From an uncultured Myxococcales bacterium (GTDB lineage Bacteria; Myxococcota_A; Polyangia; Nannocystales; Nannocystaceae): a stretch of DNA of 44,127 nt. The stretch covers positions 47,665 through 91,791 of the forward strand of contig CADEGN010000001.1 of assembly GCA_902826865.1 (NCBI GenBank), read 5' to 3'. The notes below the pieces were generated by a model that worked only from the letters and a program-made list of their open reading frames with translations, was not told the DNA's origin and searched no databases. Within the stretch, counting starts at the first letter, position 1. The number at the start of each line of letters is the position of its first letter. Positions 8,491 through 17,624 of the stretch are shown one piece after another. A program made the position numbers and the translations under genes.

Positions 8491-9048
8491 GTGCCGCAGC
8501 GTTCCCTTCGCTTGTGCGCTTGGCTGGCCACAATGCCGGCTGCGGTGAGCTGCGCCGACGTGAACACCGGCGTCGTCGAGGTCAACTGGGCGTTCGTCGA
8601 TCGCGATGGCGAGCCGATCTTCCCCGCCGGCCAGTTCGTCGTGGGCCGGGGCGATACCTGCGGGCTCGAGGGGCAACGGGGCGGCCGGCGCGTGCCCTAC
8701 GACCTGCAGATGGAGCTTTCCATCTGCGATGCGTCGTGCCCCGGCGGCTGCGACGACGAGTCCTGTCAAATCGTCGCTCCAGAGGTGTTTTCGTGCGACG
8801 TCGCGCGCAACACGGCCCGCGACATACCCGCCTCCTCCGAAGCGTACTTGTTCTCGATGCGCGCGGTGATCGAGTCCGGGGGAAAAACATGCCCCGATCC
8901 ACCGCAGTCATGCATCGCGGTTCCAGGGCCGCGCGAGCGCACGGTGGAGCGCGGCCTCGTGGTCGATCTCCAGGTGTGGCAGGTGGTCGTCGATATCGAC
9001 CTCGGGGGCAATTCGGTCCTCGATCTCGAGGAGTGCGGCTGTGCGTAA
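8491..9048 (+). CDS. putative lipoprotein, first of three related genes
   Basis: 185 aa, family not recognised. A basic N-terminus (PQRSLR) and a hydrophobic stretch lead to AAVSC, a plausible lipidation Cys at residue 21. The mature part opens with VVEVNWAFVD, then a Cys (GDTCGLEG) and a beta-rich Cys-containing region (SICDASCPGGCDDESC). The opening pattern, hydrophobic-x-W-x-phi then a Cys after some 20-30 residues, recurs in the next two genes. It overlaps the following gene by 8 bp, so translational coupling is likely. The codon start is GTG directly after a promoter-like -10. Function unknown; probably anchored at the inner or outer membrane facing the periplasm or exterior. Confidence 0.75.
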   Translation: MPQRSLRLCAWLATMPAAVSCADVNTGVVEVNWAFVDRDGEPIFPAGQFVVGRGDTCGLEGQRGGRRVPYDLQMELSICDASCPGGCDDESCQIVAPEVFSCDVARNTARDIPASSEAYLFSMRAVIESGGKTCPDPPQSCIAVPGPRERTVERGLVVDLQVWQVVVDIDLGGNSVLDLEECGCA

Positions 9049-9811
9049 GCGCGTGGTCACCGGGCTCGCCGCGCTTTTGAGCGGCTGCGTTTATCCGGCC
9101 GATAATCCCACCGGAATCGAGTTCTCGTGGCTATTTCACGAGGTCAACGCCACCGATGGCGACGATGCAAGACGGATCCTGACGTGCGCGGGCGCGGAAG
9201 TCGAGACCGTCGCAGTCGCGGCGACAGATACGAGCGACGAAACCCGCAGCGGCGTTTTCCGCTTCCCGTGTGAGGACGGTTTTCAAACCCCCACGGACGT
9301 AGCCCGGGCCGCATCCGATGCTTTCCTCGAGCTCCATTCGCGCTCATACGACCTCGAGTTGCGCGTCGAAGCCGCGGGCGCAGCCGGCGATCTACTCGCC
9401 GACCGCACCGTGAAAGTTCTGTCCCGCGCTATCACCGTGGAATTCTGGGAGCTCGATCGCACCGGCGTGGACTGGTCGCTGGTGATCAGCGGCGCGGATG
9501 CCTGCAACGAAGTCGCGCTCTCACTCTTCTACGCCGATCCGGAGACGGCTCTCGCAGAACCCGACAAGGACGAGGAGGGCAAGGTCTTGCCCTCCCTTTA
9601 TCGCGAGAAGCTGAAATCCGATCGCGGGCTCGGGCTGGCCGGCGATGCGGTAGCCTGCGACCAGGCCGCGGCGACCCATCTTTTCACCGGCATCGATCGC
9701 GGGGCCTACCGCCTCGAGATCGACCGCGGTGAAAGCGATTGCTCGCTCAACGTGGACATCGCGCCGGGCACCACCACCAACCTCGACTTGTCGAACCTAC
9801 CGTGCGGCTAG
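9041..9811 (+). CDS. putative lipoprotein, second of three related genes
   Basis: 256 aa. GTG start within the end of the previous gene (8-bp overlap). The signal MRKRVVTGLAALLSGC has a good lipobox (LSGC, Cys 16). After lipidation the chain shows IEFSWLFHE and, some 30 residues later, LTCAGAEVETVAV, matching the W..C..V pattern of its neighbours. A second beta-rich half starts near residue 120 (ITVEFWELDRTGVDWSLVI), so the protein may be two sandwich-type domains. No catalytic motif seen. Function unknown. Confidence 0.78.
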   Translation: MRKRVVTGLAALLSGCVYPADNPTGIEFSWLFHEVNATDGDDARRILTCAGAEVETVAVAATDTSDETRSGVFRFPCEDGFQTPTDVARAASDAFLELHSRSYDLELRVEAAGAAGDLLADRTVKVLSRAITVEFWELDRTGVDWSLVISGADACNEVALSLFYADPETALAEPDKDEEGKVLPSLYREKLKSDRGLGLAGDAVACDQAAATHLFTGIDRGAYRLEIDRGESDCSLNVDIAPGTTTNLDLSNLPCG

Positions 9812-9909
9812 TCGGGGCCGCGGTATCGGGGCGCGACAGATCCCCGCCCAGGGAGTCACCACGCCGCGCTGGCGATCACGGCGGTCAACCTGCTACCGTG
9901 CGCCCGGCC

Positions 9910-11364
9910 GTGGGCTTTCCTCCCCGCACGATCACGCGCGCCCTCCTCTGCGCTACGTTGCTCGCGAACGCATGCAAGGAGGCACCGAGCTTCTCGGTGC
10001 GCTGGCAGCTGCAGGGACGACCTGATCCGATCACCGGTGTCGTGCCCAAACCAGCGGGCGTGACCAACGCGTATCAATGCACGTCGCTCGGGATCACCGC
10101 GATCCGAATCGCCGCCTACGATGCCGAGGGCGTGCTCGCCGACGAAGCCATCGCGCCTTGCTTCGCGGAGGGAGAGGTCGACGCGAACTCGAGCGTCGAC
10201 GGGGGTCACTTGCGCGCGGGCGTTTACGGCATCGAGGTCCGCGGCGTGCAGAGCGACCAACGGCCTTGGGTCGACGCCGCGGTCCAGGCGGATCTCCTCG
10301 CGCGATTTCCCGACTACCTCGACGAAGACCTCCTCCACCGCCACGAGACCTGCAAAGGTGGCGTACGCGAACCGACCTGCCGGCCCGAGGCGTTGACGTG
10401 TGACTGCGCGCCTCTCCTCGCCCGCAACGATCACACCGAGCTCCTTGCACCATTCGTGCTGGTCGGGCCGCCCGAGTGCATCGACGGCATCGACAACGAT
10501 CGCGACGGGGTGGCGGACCTGCAGGATGAGGCCTGCAAGATCGACCTCGCCAACCGCGAGGCGGACACGATCGGCAGCGTGCAATTTCGGATCGATCTGA
10601 GCCTGTTCGGCGGAAATCGAGCCGTTGCATGCCTGGATGCCGGACTCGACGCGTTGCTCGCTCGCGCCTGCCCGATCGCGCCGGGACAGGTCCTCGAGAC
10701 CTGCCCCGATGACGCCGTGGTGCTCGGCGGGCACTTGCTTTCGTGTTCAACCACCGAGCCGGTGTTTTTCGCCGATACCCTCGACCAAGGCGAGTATCTC
10801 TACGAGGTGTTGGGCGTCGCCGACAACGAAGTCATCACGCGGCCGGTCGCTGAGCGCACACAACTGACCGGGTTCGTTCGGCGAGAGATACAACTGAATG
10901 CCGACGATTTCCTGGCCCCGATCGTCGCGCCGACCGCGTTCACGCTCGAGCTTCTCGACGGCATTGGCGATTCTGCGCGCCAGTGCGACGCCGACGCGGG
11001 CACCGGGCGCGAGGCGATCGCCGAGTTGCGCGTCGAACTCCGTGATGCCCACGGGGCCCGACTGTCGCAAACCCACGTGCTCGGTCCGGGCACCGACGAA
11101 GTCGACCAACAGTCGCTGCAGGGACGCCCGCTCGACGGCACGCCGCTGCCGTGCACCGCGGGTCGTCTCGTGACCGAACCCCTCACCTGGGGCGGCTTCT
11201 CCGTGAGGGTGGAAACGCGACTTGCGGATGGAACGGTGTGTCACTCCACCGACGCTAGCGATCCACCTGGGCCACTGCTTGTGGGCCCCGGAAATGCATT
11301 GCAGGTGGATGGACTGAAGATCGCGCCGGTGCTCGTCGACGGAAAGCCACCGCAGGGCTGCTAG
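9910..11364 (+). CDS. putative lipoprotein with Asp-rich repeat, third of three related genes
   Basis: 484 aa from GTG 9910; GTG 9898 is an alternative and the open frame extends to 9739. The signal GFPPRTITRALLCATLLANAC gives lipidation at residue 22. The mature chain opens with FSVRWQLQG, then YQCTSLGITAIRIAAYDAEG and LRAGVYGIEVRG, the same beta-sandwich pattern as the two preceding lipoproteins but better preserved. Near residue 200 is ECIDGIDNDRDGVADLQDEA, a MopE/thrombospondin-type Asp-rich calcium-binding motif. TGCTACCGT ends ten bases before GTG 9910, hinting at its own leaderless promoter, although the -35 (TGGCGA) is poor. Function unknown; a surface-exposed binding protein is plausible. 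Confidence 0.75.
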   Translation: MGFPPRTITRALLCATLLANACKEAPSFSVRWQLQGRPDPITGVVPKPAGVTNAYQCTSLGITAIRIAAYDAEGVLADEAIAPCFAEGEVDANSSVDGGHLRAGVYGIEVRGVQSDQRPWVDAAVQADLLARFPDYLDEDLLHRHETCKGGVREPTCRPEALTCDCAPLLARNDHTELLAPFVLVGPPECIDGIDNDRDGVADLQDEACKIDLANREADTIGSVQFRIDLSLFGGNRAVACLDAGLDALLARACPIAPGQVLETCPDDAVVLGGHLLSCSTTEPVFFADTLDQGEYLYEVLGVADNEVITRPVAERTQLTGFVRREIQLNADDFLAPIVAPTAFTLELLDGIGDSARQCDADAGTGREAIAELRVELRDAHGARLSQTHVLGPGTDEVDQQSLQGRPLDGTPLPCTAGRLVTEPLTWGGFSVRVETRLADGTVCHSTDASDPPGPLLVGPGNALQVDGLKIAPVLVDGKPPQGC

Positions 11365-11494
11365 AGCCCGTGTCAGAAGTTCGTGCCGGGCACTAGTTTC
11401 CCGTCGGGTCAAACCCAGCGGCCTGAGAACGCGTCATCAGCAGAACTGCATGGGCCCCACCGCATCGGAGCGCGGTGGAGCCCCGTACCCCTCA

Positions 11495-13735
11495 TCACTT
11501 CTTCGGCGCTTCGAAGTCCAGCTCCTGCAGCAGATCCTCGAGCGCAATCTTCTTCTCGAGCCGCTGGCTCTGCAGCTCGACGACCTTGCGACCTATCCGA
11601 TCGCCGTCGGCCGTGAAGTCATCAAGTCGCTTGTTGAGCTTGGCCCGCAAGGCACCTGCAGCAGGATCCTTCTTGATCGCCTCGAGGTTCGCGCGGGTCT
11701 CGTTGGCCCGCTGATCGAGTTCGACCTGCTGACGCTTCAGTCCTTCGACTTCTGTGTCGACGCGGCCGATATCCTGGCGGAGCTTGACCACCGGCTCGAG
11801 TTTCTTGCGGATCGCGGGGGTCAGCTTGGCCGAGGCGACCAGGTTTTCGAGCAACCCAGTGGCGCGTCCATCCCAAATGCTGAGCGTTGTGGTCGACGGC
11901 GTCTGCTCGATCAGCGTCACGCTACCTTCGGTCCCGGCCTTCTCGACGCGAACCGGTACGAGGTAGGCGTCGGGCAAGCTCTCGGTGCCCTTGGGCGGTT
12001 CGAGCAGCGTGTAGTTCCAGCCTGCCTTCGGGTGGCGCACGAGCACGTCAAACGTGCCCAGGCTCTGGGGACCTTTCACCGTCCAAATGGTGGTGGTTCG
12101 GGCGAAGTTCTCGACTTCGAGCACGCCGCGGACGATCCGCAGTAGCTGCATCTCGTCGCCGGTGTAGCTCGCCACGGACGACACCATCACGCTGGGCTCG
12201 ACCGCGAACGGCAAGGTCGCGCTGACGCCTGTACCGACCGATTCACTCAGGCCCTCACCGACGAAGCTATCACCTGAGTAGATCGAGATCGGCCCCGGCT
12301 CGAGCACGAACGGGGTGCTGTTGCGAAATCGAACCACGCGATACGGATTGGACTCGAAGCCAACGCCCGCGCCCCCGGGTGTGTACATGAAGGTCTGCTC
12401 GCCCTCGACCTGCTGGTTGAGGATCGCAACCATGGTGGAACTACCGTTGGGCACCGTCACGCGGTCCTCGAGGTCGAACGTCGTGAGACCGCTGACGGCC
12501 TTGGCCCGGGCGCTCGCGATCGTGGTGCGACGCAGCGCGTCGTAGTCGATGTTGGCGCGTGGTGCCGCTGGCGCCTCATCTTTGGCCTCTTTCGCGTCCA
12601 TGTCGGCCGCGAACCTGCGCCCTGTCTTCGCCTTGTCACCATAGTACGCCCCGTCGTCGGCCGGGGCCGCGGCCTCCTCGGACTTGTACGCATCACCACC
12701 CGGCCCCGAGCCACTCGCCGCCCCTCCGACGGGGGCCTCCGAAGCCGGCGGCGGCGGGGCTGGTGCGTCGAACGATGTCTCTCCCACGGCGACCGCAACT
12801 TGTCGGCGAACGCCGACTTCGGTCATGTCGGCGCGCGTGATCGTTCGCGGTGAGTGGAGATCGTAGCGAAACGCGATCGGTTCACCCGAGGTAAGGCCGA
12901 GCTTGACGTCGTTCCAGTCCTCTCCGCTGGTGTTATCGACGACCGCCCAACCTTGCAGCAGCGCTTTGCCCTTGCCTTGTTGCGGCAGAACCACGCGGTA
13001 CGTCGGCTTCCACATCGGCGCCGCCACCACGTAACTAACCGCGAGATCGTGCGCGCTCTTGCCCGCAAGTCGGATCACGACCTCCACCTGCTGGAACATG
13101 CCCTGGCCAGCGCTTGCATCGAGACGACGGTTGAGTTGCAGCGCGAGATCGCCGTCGCGCAACGTGACGCCGGTGATTTTCGACAGACGGACGACCTTCA
13201 TGTCGTCGCCTTGCAAGAGCGTCACGCGGTGGTCTTGCTCGTGGCCGCCATCGGGTGCGATCGAACGAGGAGAACGGGCGGCCGGATCGGGCTCGTCCAT
13301 GATGTGCTCGACCATCACGATGCGCCCCGCCAAACGTCCCTCCCGCGTCCGCAGCACGACCTGGGTGCCACGAAGGCCGTCGAGTACCTGCGCGAGCGAT
13401 CCACGCCCCGGCGCGAGCGTCGCCAATGCGGCGCTTGCCCAGCTCTCTGGATCGAGTGGCATCGAAACGCTGACCGCGCGACCCGTGCTGCGATCGATAA
13501 CGGTGAGGCTCTTGAGGAGGTCGTCGATCTGATCGCGACGGACCTTGATACGGAGCGCGTCATCTTCGACGTCCCCGTGGCGTTCGAAGTAGCCGATACC
13601 GTTGCGGTAGAGCACAACGCGGCGGAGGGCAAGATCGGTCTCGGCTGTGGGGTAGCCTCGGCCGGCGTAAGCACAGCCCGAGCCGATGGGCGCGAGCGCA
13701 AGGAGGGTGAGCGCGAGCAGACTGGTCGGTCGCAT
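11495..13735 (-). CDS. DUF4139-domain lipoprotein
   Basis: 746 aa from ATG 13735, chosen because it begins a clean lipoprotein signal (MRPTSLLALTLLALAPIGSGC, Cys 21); the open frame extends to 13900. The N-terminal domain (RRVVLYRNGIGYFERHGDV) and the central AAPMWKPTYRVVLPQQGK and VVDNTSGEDWNDVKLGLTSG segments are characteristic of DUF4139, a beta-rich module found in bacterial cell-surface and mucoidy-inhibitor-like proteins. An Ala/Pro/Gly-rich insertion sits near 330-400. The C-terminal 120 residues are coiled coil (DIGRVDTEVEGLKRQQVELD). AGGAAGG lies about 14 nt before the start, and TGCTAGATT about 40 nt before. Biochemical role unknown. Confidence 0.82.
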   Translation of the reverse strand: MRPTSLLALTLLALAPIGSGCAYAGRGYPTAETDLALRRVVLYRNGIGYFERHGDVEDDALRIKVRRDQIDDLLKSLTVIDRSTGRAVSVSMPLDPESWASAALATLAPGRGSLAQVLDGLRGTQVVLRTREGRLAGRIVMVEHIMDEPDPAARSPRSIAPDGGHEQDHRVTLLQGDDMKVVRLSKITGVTLRDGDLALQLNRRLDASAGQGMFQQVEVVIRLAGKSAHDLAVSYVVAAPMWKPTYRVVLPQQGKGKALLQGWAVVDNTSGEDWNDVKLGLTSGEPIAFRYDLHSPRTITRADMTEVGVRRQVAVAVGETSFDAPAPPPPASEAPVGGAASGSGPGGDAYKSEEAAAPADDGAYYGDKAKTGRRFAADMDAKEAKDEAPAAPRANIDYDALRRTTIASARAKAVSGLTTFDLEDRVTVPNGSSTMVAILNQQVEGEQTFMYTPGGAGVGFESNPYRVVRFRNSTPFVLEPGPISIYSGDSFVGEGLSESVGTGVSATLPFAVEPSVMVSSVASYTGDEMQLLRIVRGVLEVENFARTTTIWTVKGPQSLGTFDVLVRHPKAGWNYTLLEPPKGTESLPDAYLVPVRVEKAGTEGSVTLIEQTPSTTTLSIWDGRATGLLENLVASAKLTPAIRKKLEPVVKLRQDIGRVDTEVEGLKRQQVELDQRANETRANLEAIKKDPAAGALRAKLNKRLDDFTADGDRIGRKVVELQSQRLEKKIALEDLLQELDFEAPKK

Positions 13736-13924
13736 TTTCGAAGTGAGTGCCTTCCTGAGGCGCGGCGAATCTAGCAATCGGGCGCGCATAGTGCAGCTGT
13801 TGGCGGCAACGGCTCCGCGCAAATGGCCGCGCGACCACCCTGTCACGCACCGGAGCCTCGAATGGCCTATCGGGCGGCGCGGGGGTTCCAGTTGCCCCAC
13901 CGATCTGCGAAACTGGGGGCTCCG

Positions 13925-14359
13925 ATGATCAGCTGTGCGGATATGTGCGCGCGTCTTGCCGCGATCGGCATGGCCGCGGCGCTCGGGGCAACGCTCGGTG
14001 GCGGCGACATCTCCCCAGCAGCTGAGCGTTGCCCGATGGACGCGGAGTCTGCAGGGCTAGCGCGCCCTCCGGTGTTGACGGCGCTCCGCACCAGGGATCG
14101 CGAGGTCACGGTCTACGCCGGCGAGACGCTCCATTTCACGGTGGTCGACGGTCGTGGGCTTGTCCTCGGCGAGTGGTTGGATCGCGACGCGTTCGCCCAC
14201 CGCTTCCCCGATCTCGCGGATCACTTCGCAACCGCATTCGCTGAGGAACACTGGCTCGATGCCAGCGCCAACGTTGGTGAGGCAACGATGACGCAGTACG
14301 ACCGGGACCCGCTCACAGGCGCATGGCCGCGGCGTGGAACCGCGGACGGAAGGCCTTGA
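13925..14359 (+). CDS. hypothetical exported protein
   Basis: 144 aa from ATG 13925. The N-terminus (MISCADMCARLAAIGMAAALGATLGGG) could be a signal peptide. The remainder is an acidic alpha/beta sequence with two regions, REVTVYAGETLHFTVVDGRG and LGEWLDRDAFAHRFPDLADH, that I cannot place in a family. The 3' end overlaps the convergent serine-hydrolase gene by 47 bp, so the last 15 residues (GAWPRRGTADGRP) may be less constrained. Reading-frame codon use looks coding in the first 120 codons. It diverges from the DUF4139 gene across 189 bp. Confidence 0.6.
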   Translation: MISCADMCARLAAIGMAAALGATLGGGDISPAAERCPMDAESAGLARPPVLTALRTRDREVTVYAGETLHFTVVDGRGLVLGEWLDRDAFAHRFPDLADHFATAFAEEHWLDASANVGEATMTQYDRDPLTGAWPRRGTADGRP

Positions 14360-15461
14360 TCGCCTCGTTCGTCCGGACGGGGTGCACGCGATTCGAGAGC
14401 AGCACGAAGATCCGCGTACCCCCTGGCGCGTCGCGATCGATCCAAACACTCGTACCGGTGTAACCGGTGTGCCCAACCGCGCTGGGCTGCAGCGCCAAAC
14501 CGGTGGCGCCGGATCCATCGGGGGACGGCCCATCAAGGCCGAGCCTACGCGTCGATCCTGGGACCGTGCTGGGCTTGAAGAAGCGTTCACGCATCGCCGG
14601 CGAGAACCCGGGCAAGGTGGCGTTTGCCAACGAACGCGCGATCTCATGGACCGCCCATGCGTCGCCAAACAGCCCCGCATGGCCGGCGACGCCACCCATC
14701 ACCCACGCATTGTCGTCGTGCACAGCACCGTGCGCCATCGCCAACCCCTGCCGCACGGGCAAATACGACGGGACCTGCCCGGGATGGAGCGCGGGATCAT
14801 ACACCTCCGTGGGCGCGATCTTCCGCTCGAGCGCGAGCGGCAGCGCAACCTCGGCATGGATCGGCCGATAACCCACGCGCGGTAGCGCGTCGTTGTCGAG
14901 GCCGAGGGCAAACGCGATCCGATCGTCGAATATGCGATCCAGCGGCATCTCGAACATGCGCTCAAGCCACGCACCGAGGATCATGAATCCGAGATCGCTA
15001 TAGACGGCCGCCGTGCGCGGGGTGTTGATCGGCGGCGTTGCGCAAACGCGTTCGAGAACGCGCTTGGCATCAAACGGGTTCACCTCGGTGAAGTACTCGC
15101 GGTGCGCGGCCAAGCCCGCGGCGTGCTCCAGCAGGTCGACGAGTCGTGCGCCTGGGCAAGCACTCGACCACGGGTCGGGGACCTCGTCGCCAAGAGTGAC
15201 GCGACGCTCGCCGATCGCGAGCGCAACAAGCGGCGTGGTCGCGAGCACCTTCGTCAGGGACGCCAGGTCGTAGATGGTGTCGCGACGAACCGGTTCACCA
15301 CGGGCGACGCACAGGGGATGATCGCCGGTGGTGCCGTGGGCCTCGTGGTAGACGACAGCATCAGCGCGGCTCACGATGGCGACGCAGCCCGGGAAAACGC
15401 CCGAGCGCACCGCCCGCTCAAGCAGCGCGAAGAGGGCGGCGTGCGGATCCTCGTTGGACAC
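14313..15461 (-). CDS. class C beta-lactamase-like serine hydrolase (S12 family)
   Basis: 382 aa from GTG 15461; TTG 15509 would add 16 residues. The penicillin-binding-protein/AmpC fold is shown by FPGCVAIVSR near the N-terminus, the nucleophile motif SLTK (DLASLTKVLATT), the second motif YSD (AAVYSDLGFMILG, in place of YxN) and HTGYTGTS as the KTG-equivalent box. The family includes D-aminopeptidases, esterases and peptidoglycan-acting enzymes; the substrate is unknown. There is no signal peptide, so this copy appears cytoplasmic, which argues against a beta-lactamase. It stands alone, convergent with the small exported protein and divergent from pyrF. Confidence 0.88.
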   Translation of the reverse strand: MSNEDPHAALFALLERAVRSGVFPGCVAIVSRADAVVYHEAHGTTGDHPLCVARGEPVRRDTIYDLASLTKVLATTPLVALAIGERRVTLGDEVPDPWSSACPGARLVDLLEHAAGLAAHREYFTEVNPFDAKRVLERVCATPPINTPRTAAVYSDLGFMILGAWLERMFEMPLDRIFDDRIAFALGLDNDALPRVGYRPIHAEVALPLALERKIAPTEVYDPALHPGQVPSYLPVRQGLAMAHGAVHDDNAWVMGGVAGHAGLFGDAWAVHEIARSLANATLPGFSPAMRERFFKPSTVPGSTRRLGLDGPSPDGSGATGLALQPSAVGHTGYTGTSVWIDRDAPGGTRIFVLLSNRVHPVRTNEAIKAFRPRFHAAAMRL

Positions 15462-15589
15462 GTCGTAACGATGGTCAGCTTGCCCGTTCCGGGGGCACAG
15501 GGCCAGCAAGTCCGCAGCGATGCGGCGCTTCGTCCACCCGGCGGGCTAGGTGAGGTGCGATCGCATGGCAACCCTCGGCGATTCTCGCG

Positions 15590-15619
15590 TTGCGGGGTTT
15601 CGTCGGCGGCTGCTAGAAC
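15590..15619 (+). promoter_or_regulatory. candidate leaderless promoter of pyrF
   Basis: TTGCGG (15590-15595), an 18-nt spacer and TAGAAC (15614-15619, within TGCTAGAAC) end 8 nt before ATG 15628. The layout matches the promoter at 8451-8480. Confidence 0.5.
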
Positions 15620-15627
15620 CGCCCGCG

Positions 15628-16338
15628 ATGTCGATGGTCGATTCCTCCGCGCGCTCGCGTCTGATCGTTGCCCTCGACCTGCCCGACGCGATGGCGGCCG
15701 TGGCCGCCGCCGGCCAGCTCGCAGGTCGCGTGGGCATGTTCAAGATCGGACTCGAGCTATTCGTGGCCGAGGGCCCCTCCGTCGTTACCCGGGTGCGGCA
15801 AGCCGCGCCTGACGTCGAGATCTTCCTCGACCTCAAGCTACACGACATCCCCAACACGATGCGCGGCGCGATTCGCAGCGCGCGCAATCTCGGGGCAAAG
15901 TTCCTTACGGTTCACGCCGGCAGCGGAACGGCGCACCTTCAGGCGTGCGTCGAGGAGGCCGGCGATCGGCTCGGCATCTTGGCGGTGACGGTACTCACCA
16001 GCCAAGACGACGTCGCCTGTCGCCAAACCGGACACACGCGGCCGATCGAAGAGCTCGTCGAGATGCGCGCAGTGTGTGCTCGCGACGCTGGATGTGCCGG
16101 CGTCGTCTGTAGCGGTCGCGAACTCGCGCGCGTGCGTGCAGTGGCGCCGAAACTCTGTCGCGTCGTCCCTGGCATCCGTCCAGCCGGTGTCGATGACGGC
16201 GATCAGATGCGCGTAATGACGCCAGCCCGCGCCGTTGCCGACGGCGCCAGCCACATCGTCGTGGGCCGACCGATCTTGCAGGCCGGGGATCCGGCGGCCG
16301 CGGCCGACCGCATCGTCGCCGAACTCGCCGGCGGTTGA
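15628..16338 (+). CDS. pyrF: orotidine 5'-phosphate decarboxylase
   Basis: Last step of de novo UMP synthesis: decarboxylation of orotidine 5'-phosphate, cytoplasmic. The 236-aa length from ATG 15628 fits the family; the open frame extends to 15550, but the first strand (RLIVALDLPD) needs to lie near the N-terminus. The catalytic Asp-Lys-Asp motif is intact in IFLDLKLHDIPNT, the phosphate site in VPGIRPAGVDDGDQMRV, and the C-terminal binding loop in HIVVGRPILQAGDP. The gene is monocistronic and not next to other pyrimidine genes. No Shine-Dalgarno precedes the start, in line with a leaderless mRNA. Confidence 0.96.
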   Translation: MSMVDSSARSRLIVALDLPDAMAAVAAAGQLAGRVGMFKIGLELFVAEGPSVVTRVRQAAPDVEIFLDLKLHDIPNTMRGAIRSARNLGAKFLTVHAGSGTAHLQACVEEAGDRLGILAVTVLTSQDDVACRQTGHTRPIEELVEMRAVCARDAGCAGVVCSGRELARVRAVAPKLCRVVPGIRPAGVDDGDQMRVMTPARAVADGASHIVVGRPILQAGDPAAAADRIVAELAGG

Positions 16339-16408
16339 CCTAGAGAATTCGGTTTGGACGGTGTTCGAGCAGCGTTCCGCCGGCGTTTGGCCAGCGCGGC
16401 CCCGCGCC

Positions 16409-16437
16409 TCGACATGGGCCCGATTTTTTCCTAGGTT
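16409..16437 (+). promoter_or_regulatory. candidate promoter of the VOC lipoprotein gene
   Basis: TCGACA (16409-16414), a 17-nt spacer and TAGGTT (16432-16437), 27 nt before ATG 16465. A T-run in the spacer stands out in this GC-rich sequence. GGCGGG next to the start serves as a ribosome site, so this transcript would have a normal leader. Confidence 0.4.
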
Positions 16438-16464
16438 CCGCGTTCCGCCCACACCGGCGGGACC

Positions 16465-17601
16465 ATGCCAATGCAACGAACCATCGTCATCCTCGCCCTG
16501 GCGCTCGGTGCCTGCAGCACCGCGCCCAAGGACACCGCCAATCCCGAGCCAGCGCCAACGACCGCCGCGCCGACGGAATCAAAGCCGGCGCCAGCCAAGG
16601 TCGATCCCATCCCAAAGGGGTTTTACACGTTGACGCCGATGGTCACGGTCAAGGGCGCTGACGCGGCCGTCGACTTCTACGTCAAGGCGTTTGGAGCCCA
16701 AAAGCTGTTTGCAGTCCCCGGCCCCGACGGCAAGACCATGCACGCCGAGATCAAGCTCGGCGACTCGATCGTGATGATCGATGAGGAGATGGCCGAGGGA
16801 CCGAAGGCTCCGGCGACGCTCGGCGGATCGCCGGCCACGCTCCTCATCTACGTTGCCAACGCCGACGAGGCGTTCGCCACGGCGCAAGCTGCCGGCGCGA
16901 CGGTCGACCTCCCGCTTGCCGATCAGTTCTGGGGCGATCGGTACGGCCAGCTGCTTGATCCATTCGGTCACCGCTGGGCGGTCGCGACGCACATCGAAGA
17001 TCTGACGCCCGAGCAGATGAGCCAACGCGGCGCTCTGTTGGCGCCACCTCCCAAGGCAAAAAAGGGCAAGAAGGCCGCAAAAGCGAGCGCGGAACCGGCC
17101 TGGAAGAAGGTGGTGGGCACGCCGACGAAGACGCCGGTGCCGCCCGGATACCACACCGTCACGCCGTCGTTCGTGGCGGCCGACGCCGCCAAACTGATCG
17201 ACTTCTACAAGGCCGCGTTCGGGGCCACGGAGCGCGATCGCGTTCCCGATGGAAGCGGCAAGCTCATGCACGCCGAAGTGGTGATCGGGGACTCGATCCT
17301 CATGTTCAGCGATGAAAACCCGGCGCAGGGCAGCAAGTCGGCCCTCACGCTTGGTGGTTCACCGGTCACGCTGATGATGTACGGCACCGATGTCGATGCC
17401 GCATTCGCGCGGGCCACCACCGCGGGCGCCAAGGCCGTTGTCCCGGTCACCGACATGTTCTGGGGCGACCGTTACGGCGCTGTGCTCGACATTTCGGGTT
17501 TCCATTGGGGGCTCGCGACGCACAAGGAAGACGTGACACCCGAGCAGATGTCTGAGCGCATGAAGGCGCAGACGGGCGCGCCGGCGAAGCCCGCGAACTG
17601 A
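16465..17601 (+). CDS. lipoprotein with two VOC (glyoxalase/PhnB-like) domains
   Basis: 378 aa. The signal MPMQRTIVILALALGAC has a lipobox (LGAC, Cys 17), followed by an Ala/Pro/Thr linker to about 50. Two VOC domains follow, about 53-175 and 225-365, joined by a Lys/Ala-rich linker. Both carry the PhnB-type signature: VDFYVKAFGA/IDFYKAAFGA, KTMHAEIKLGDSIVM/KLMHAEVVIGDSILM, LGGSPATLLIY/LGGSPVTLMMY and FWGDRYGQLLDPFGHRWAVA/FWGDRYGAVLDISGFHWGLA. Relatives of this type are usually cytoplasmic; export and lipidation are unusual. In the second copy the DPFGH loop is changed to DISGFH. Possible roles are ligand binding or detoxification at the envelope; no enzyme activity can be assigned. Confidence 0.85.
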   Translation: MPMQRTIVILALALGACSTAPKDTANPEPAPTTAAPTESKPAPAKVDPIPKGFYTLTPMVTVKGADAAVDFYVKAFGAQKLFAVPGPDGKTMHAEIKLGDSIVMIDEEMAEGPKAPATLGGSPATLLIYVANADEAFATAQAAGATVDLPLADQFWGDRYGQLLDPFGHRWAVATHIEDLTPEQMSQRGALLAPPPKAKKGKKAAKASAEPAWKKVVGTPTKTPVPPGYHTVTPSFVAADAAKLIDFYKAAFGATERDRVPDGSGKLMHAEVVIGDSILMFSDENPAQGSKSALTLGGSPVTLMMYGTDVDAAFARATTAGAKAVVPVTDMFWGDRYGAVLDISGFHWGLATHKEDVTPEQMSERMKAQTGAPAKPAN

Positions 17602-17624
17602 GCGGAGTGCATTGAGCACGTGCG

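Noticed and set aside
12854..13774. 306-codon plus-strand open frame
   Set aside because: Antisense to the DUF4139 lipoprotein; Arg-rich, no recognisable segment.
14313..15461. Calling the S12 serine hydrolase a beta-lactamase resistance gene
   Set aside because: No signal peptide, altered second motif (YSD) and no ampR-like regulator; general serine hydrolase is the safer call.
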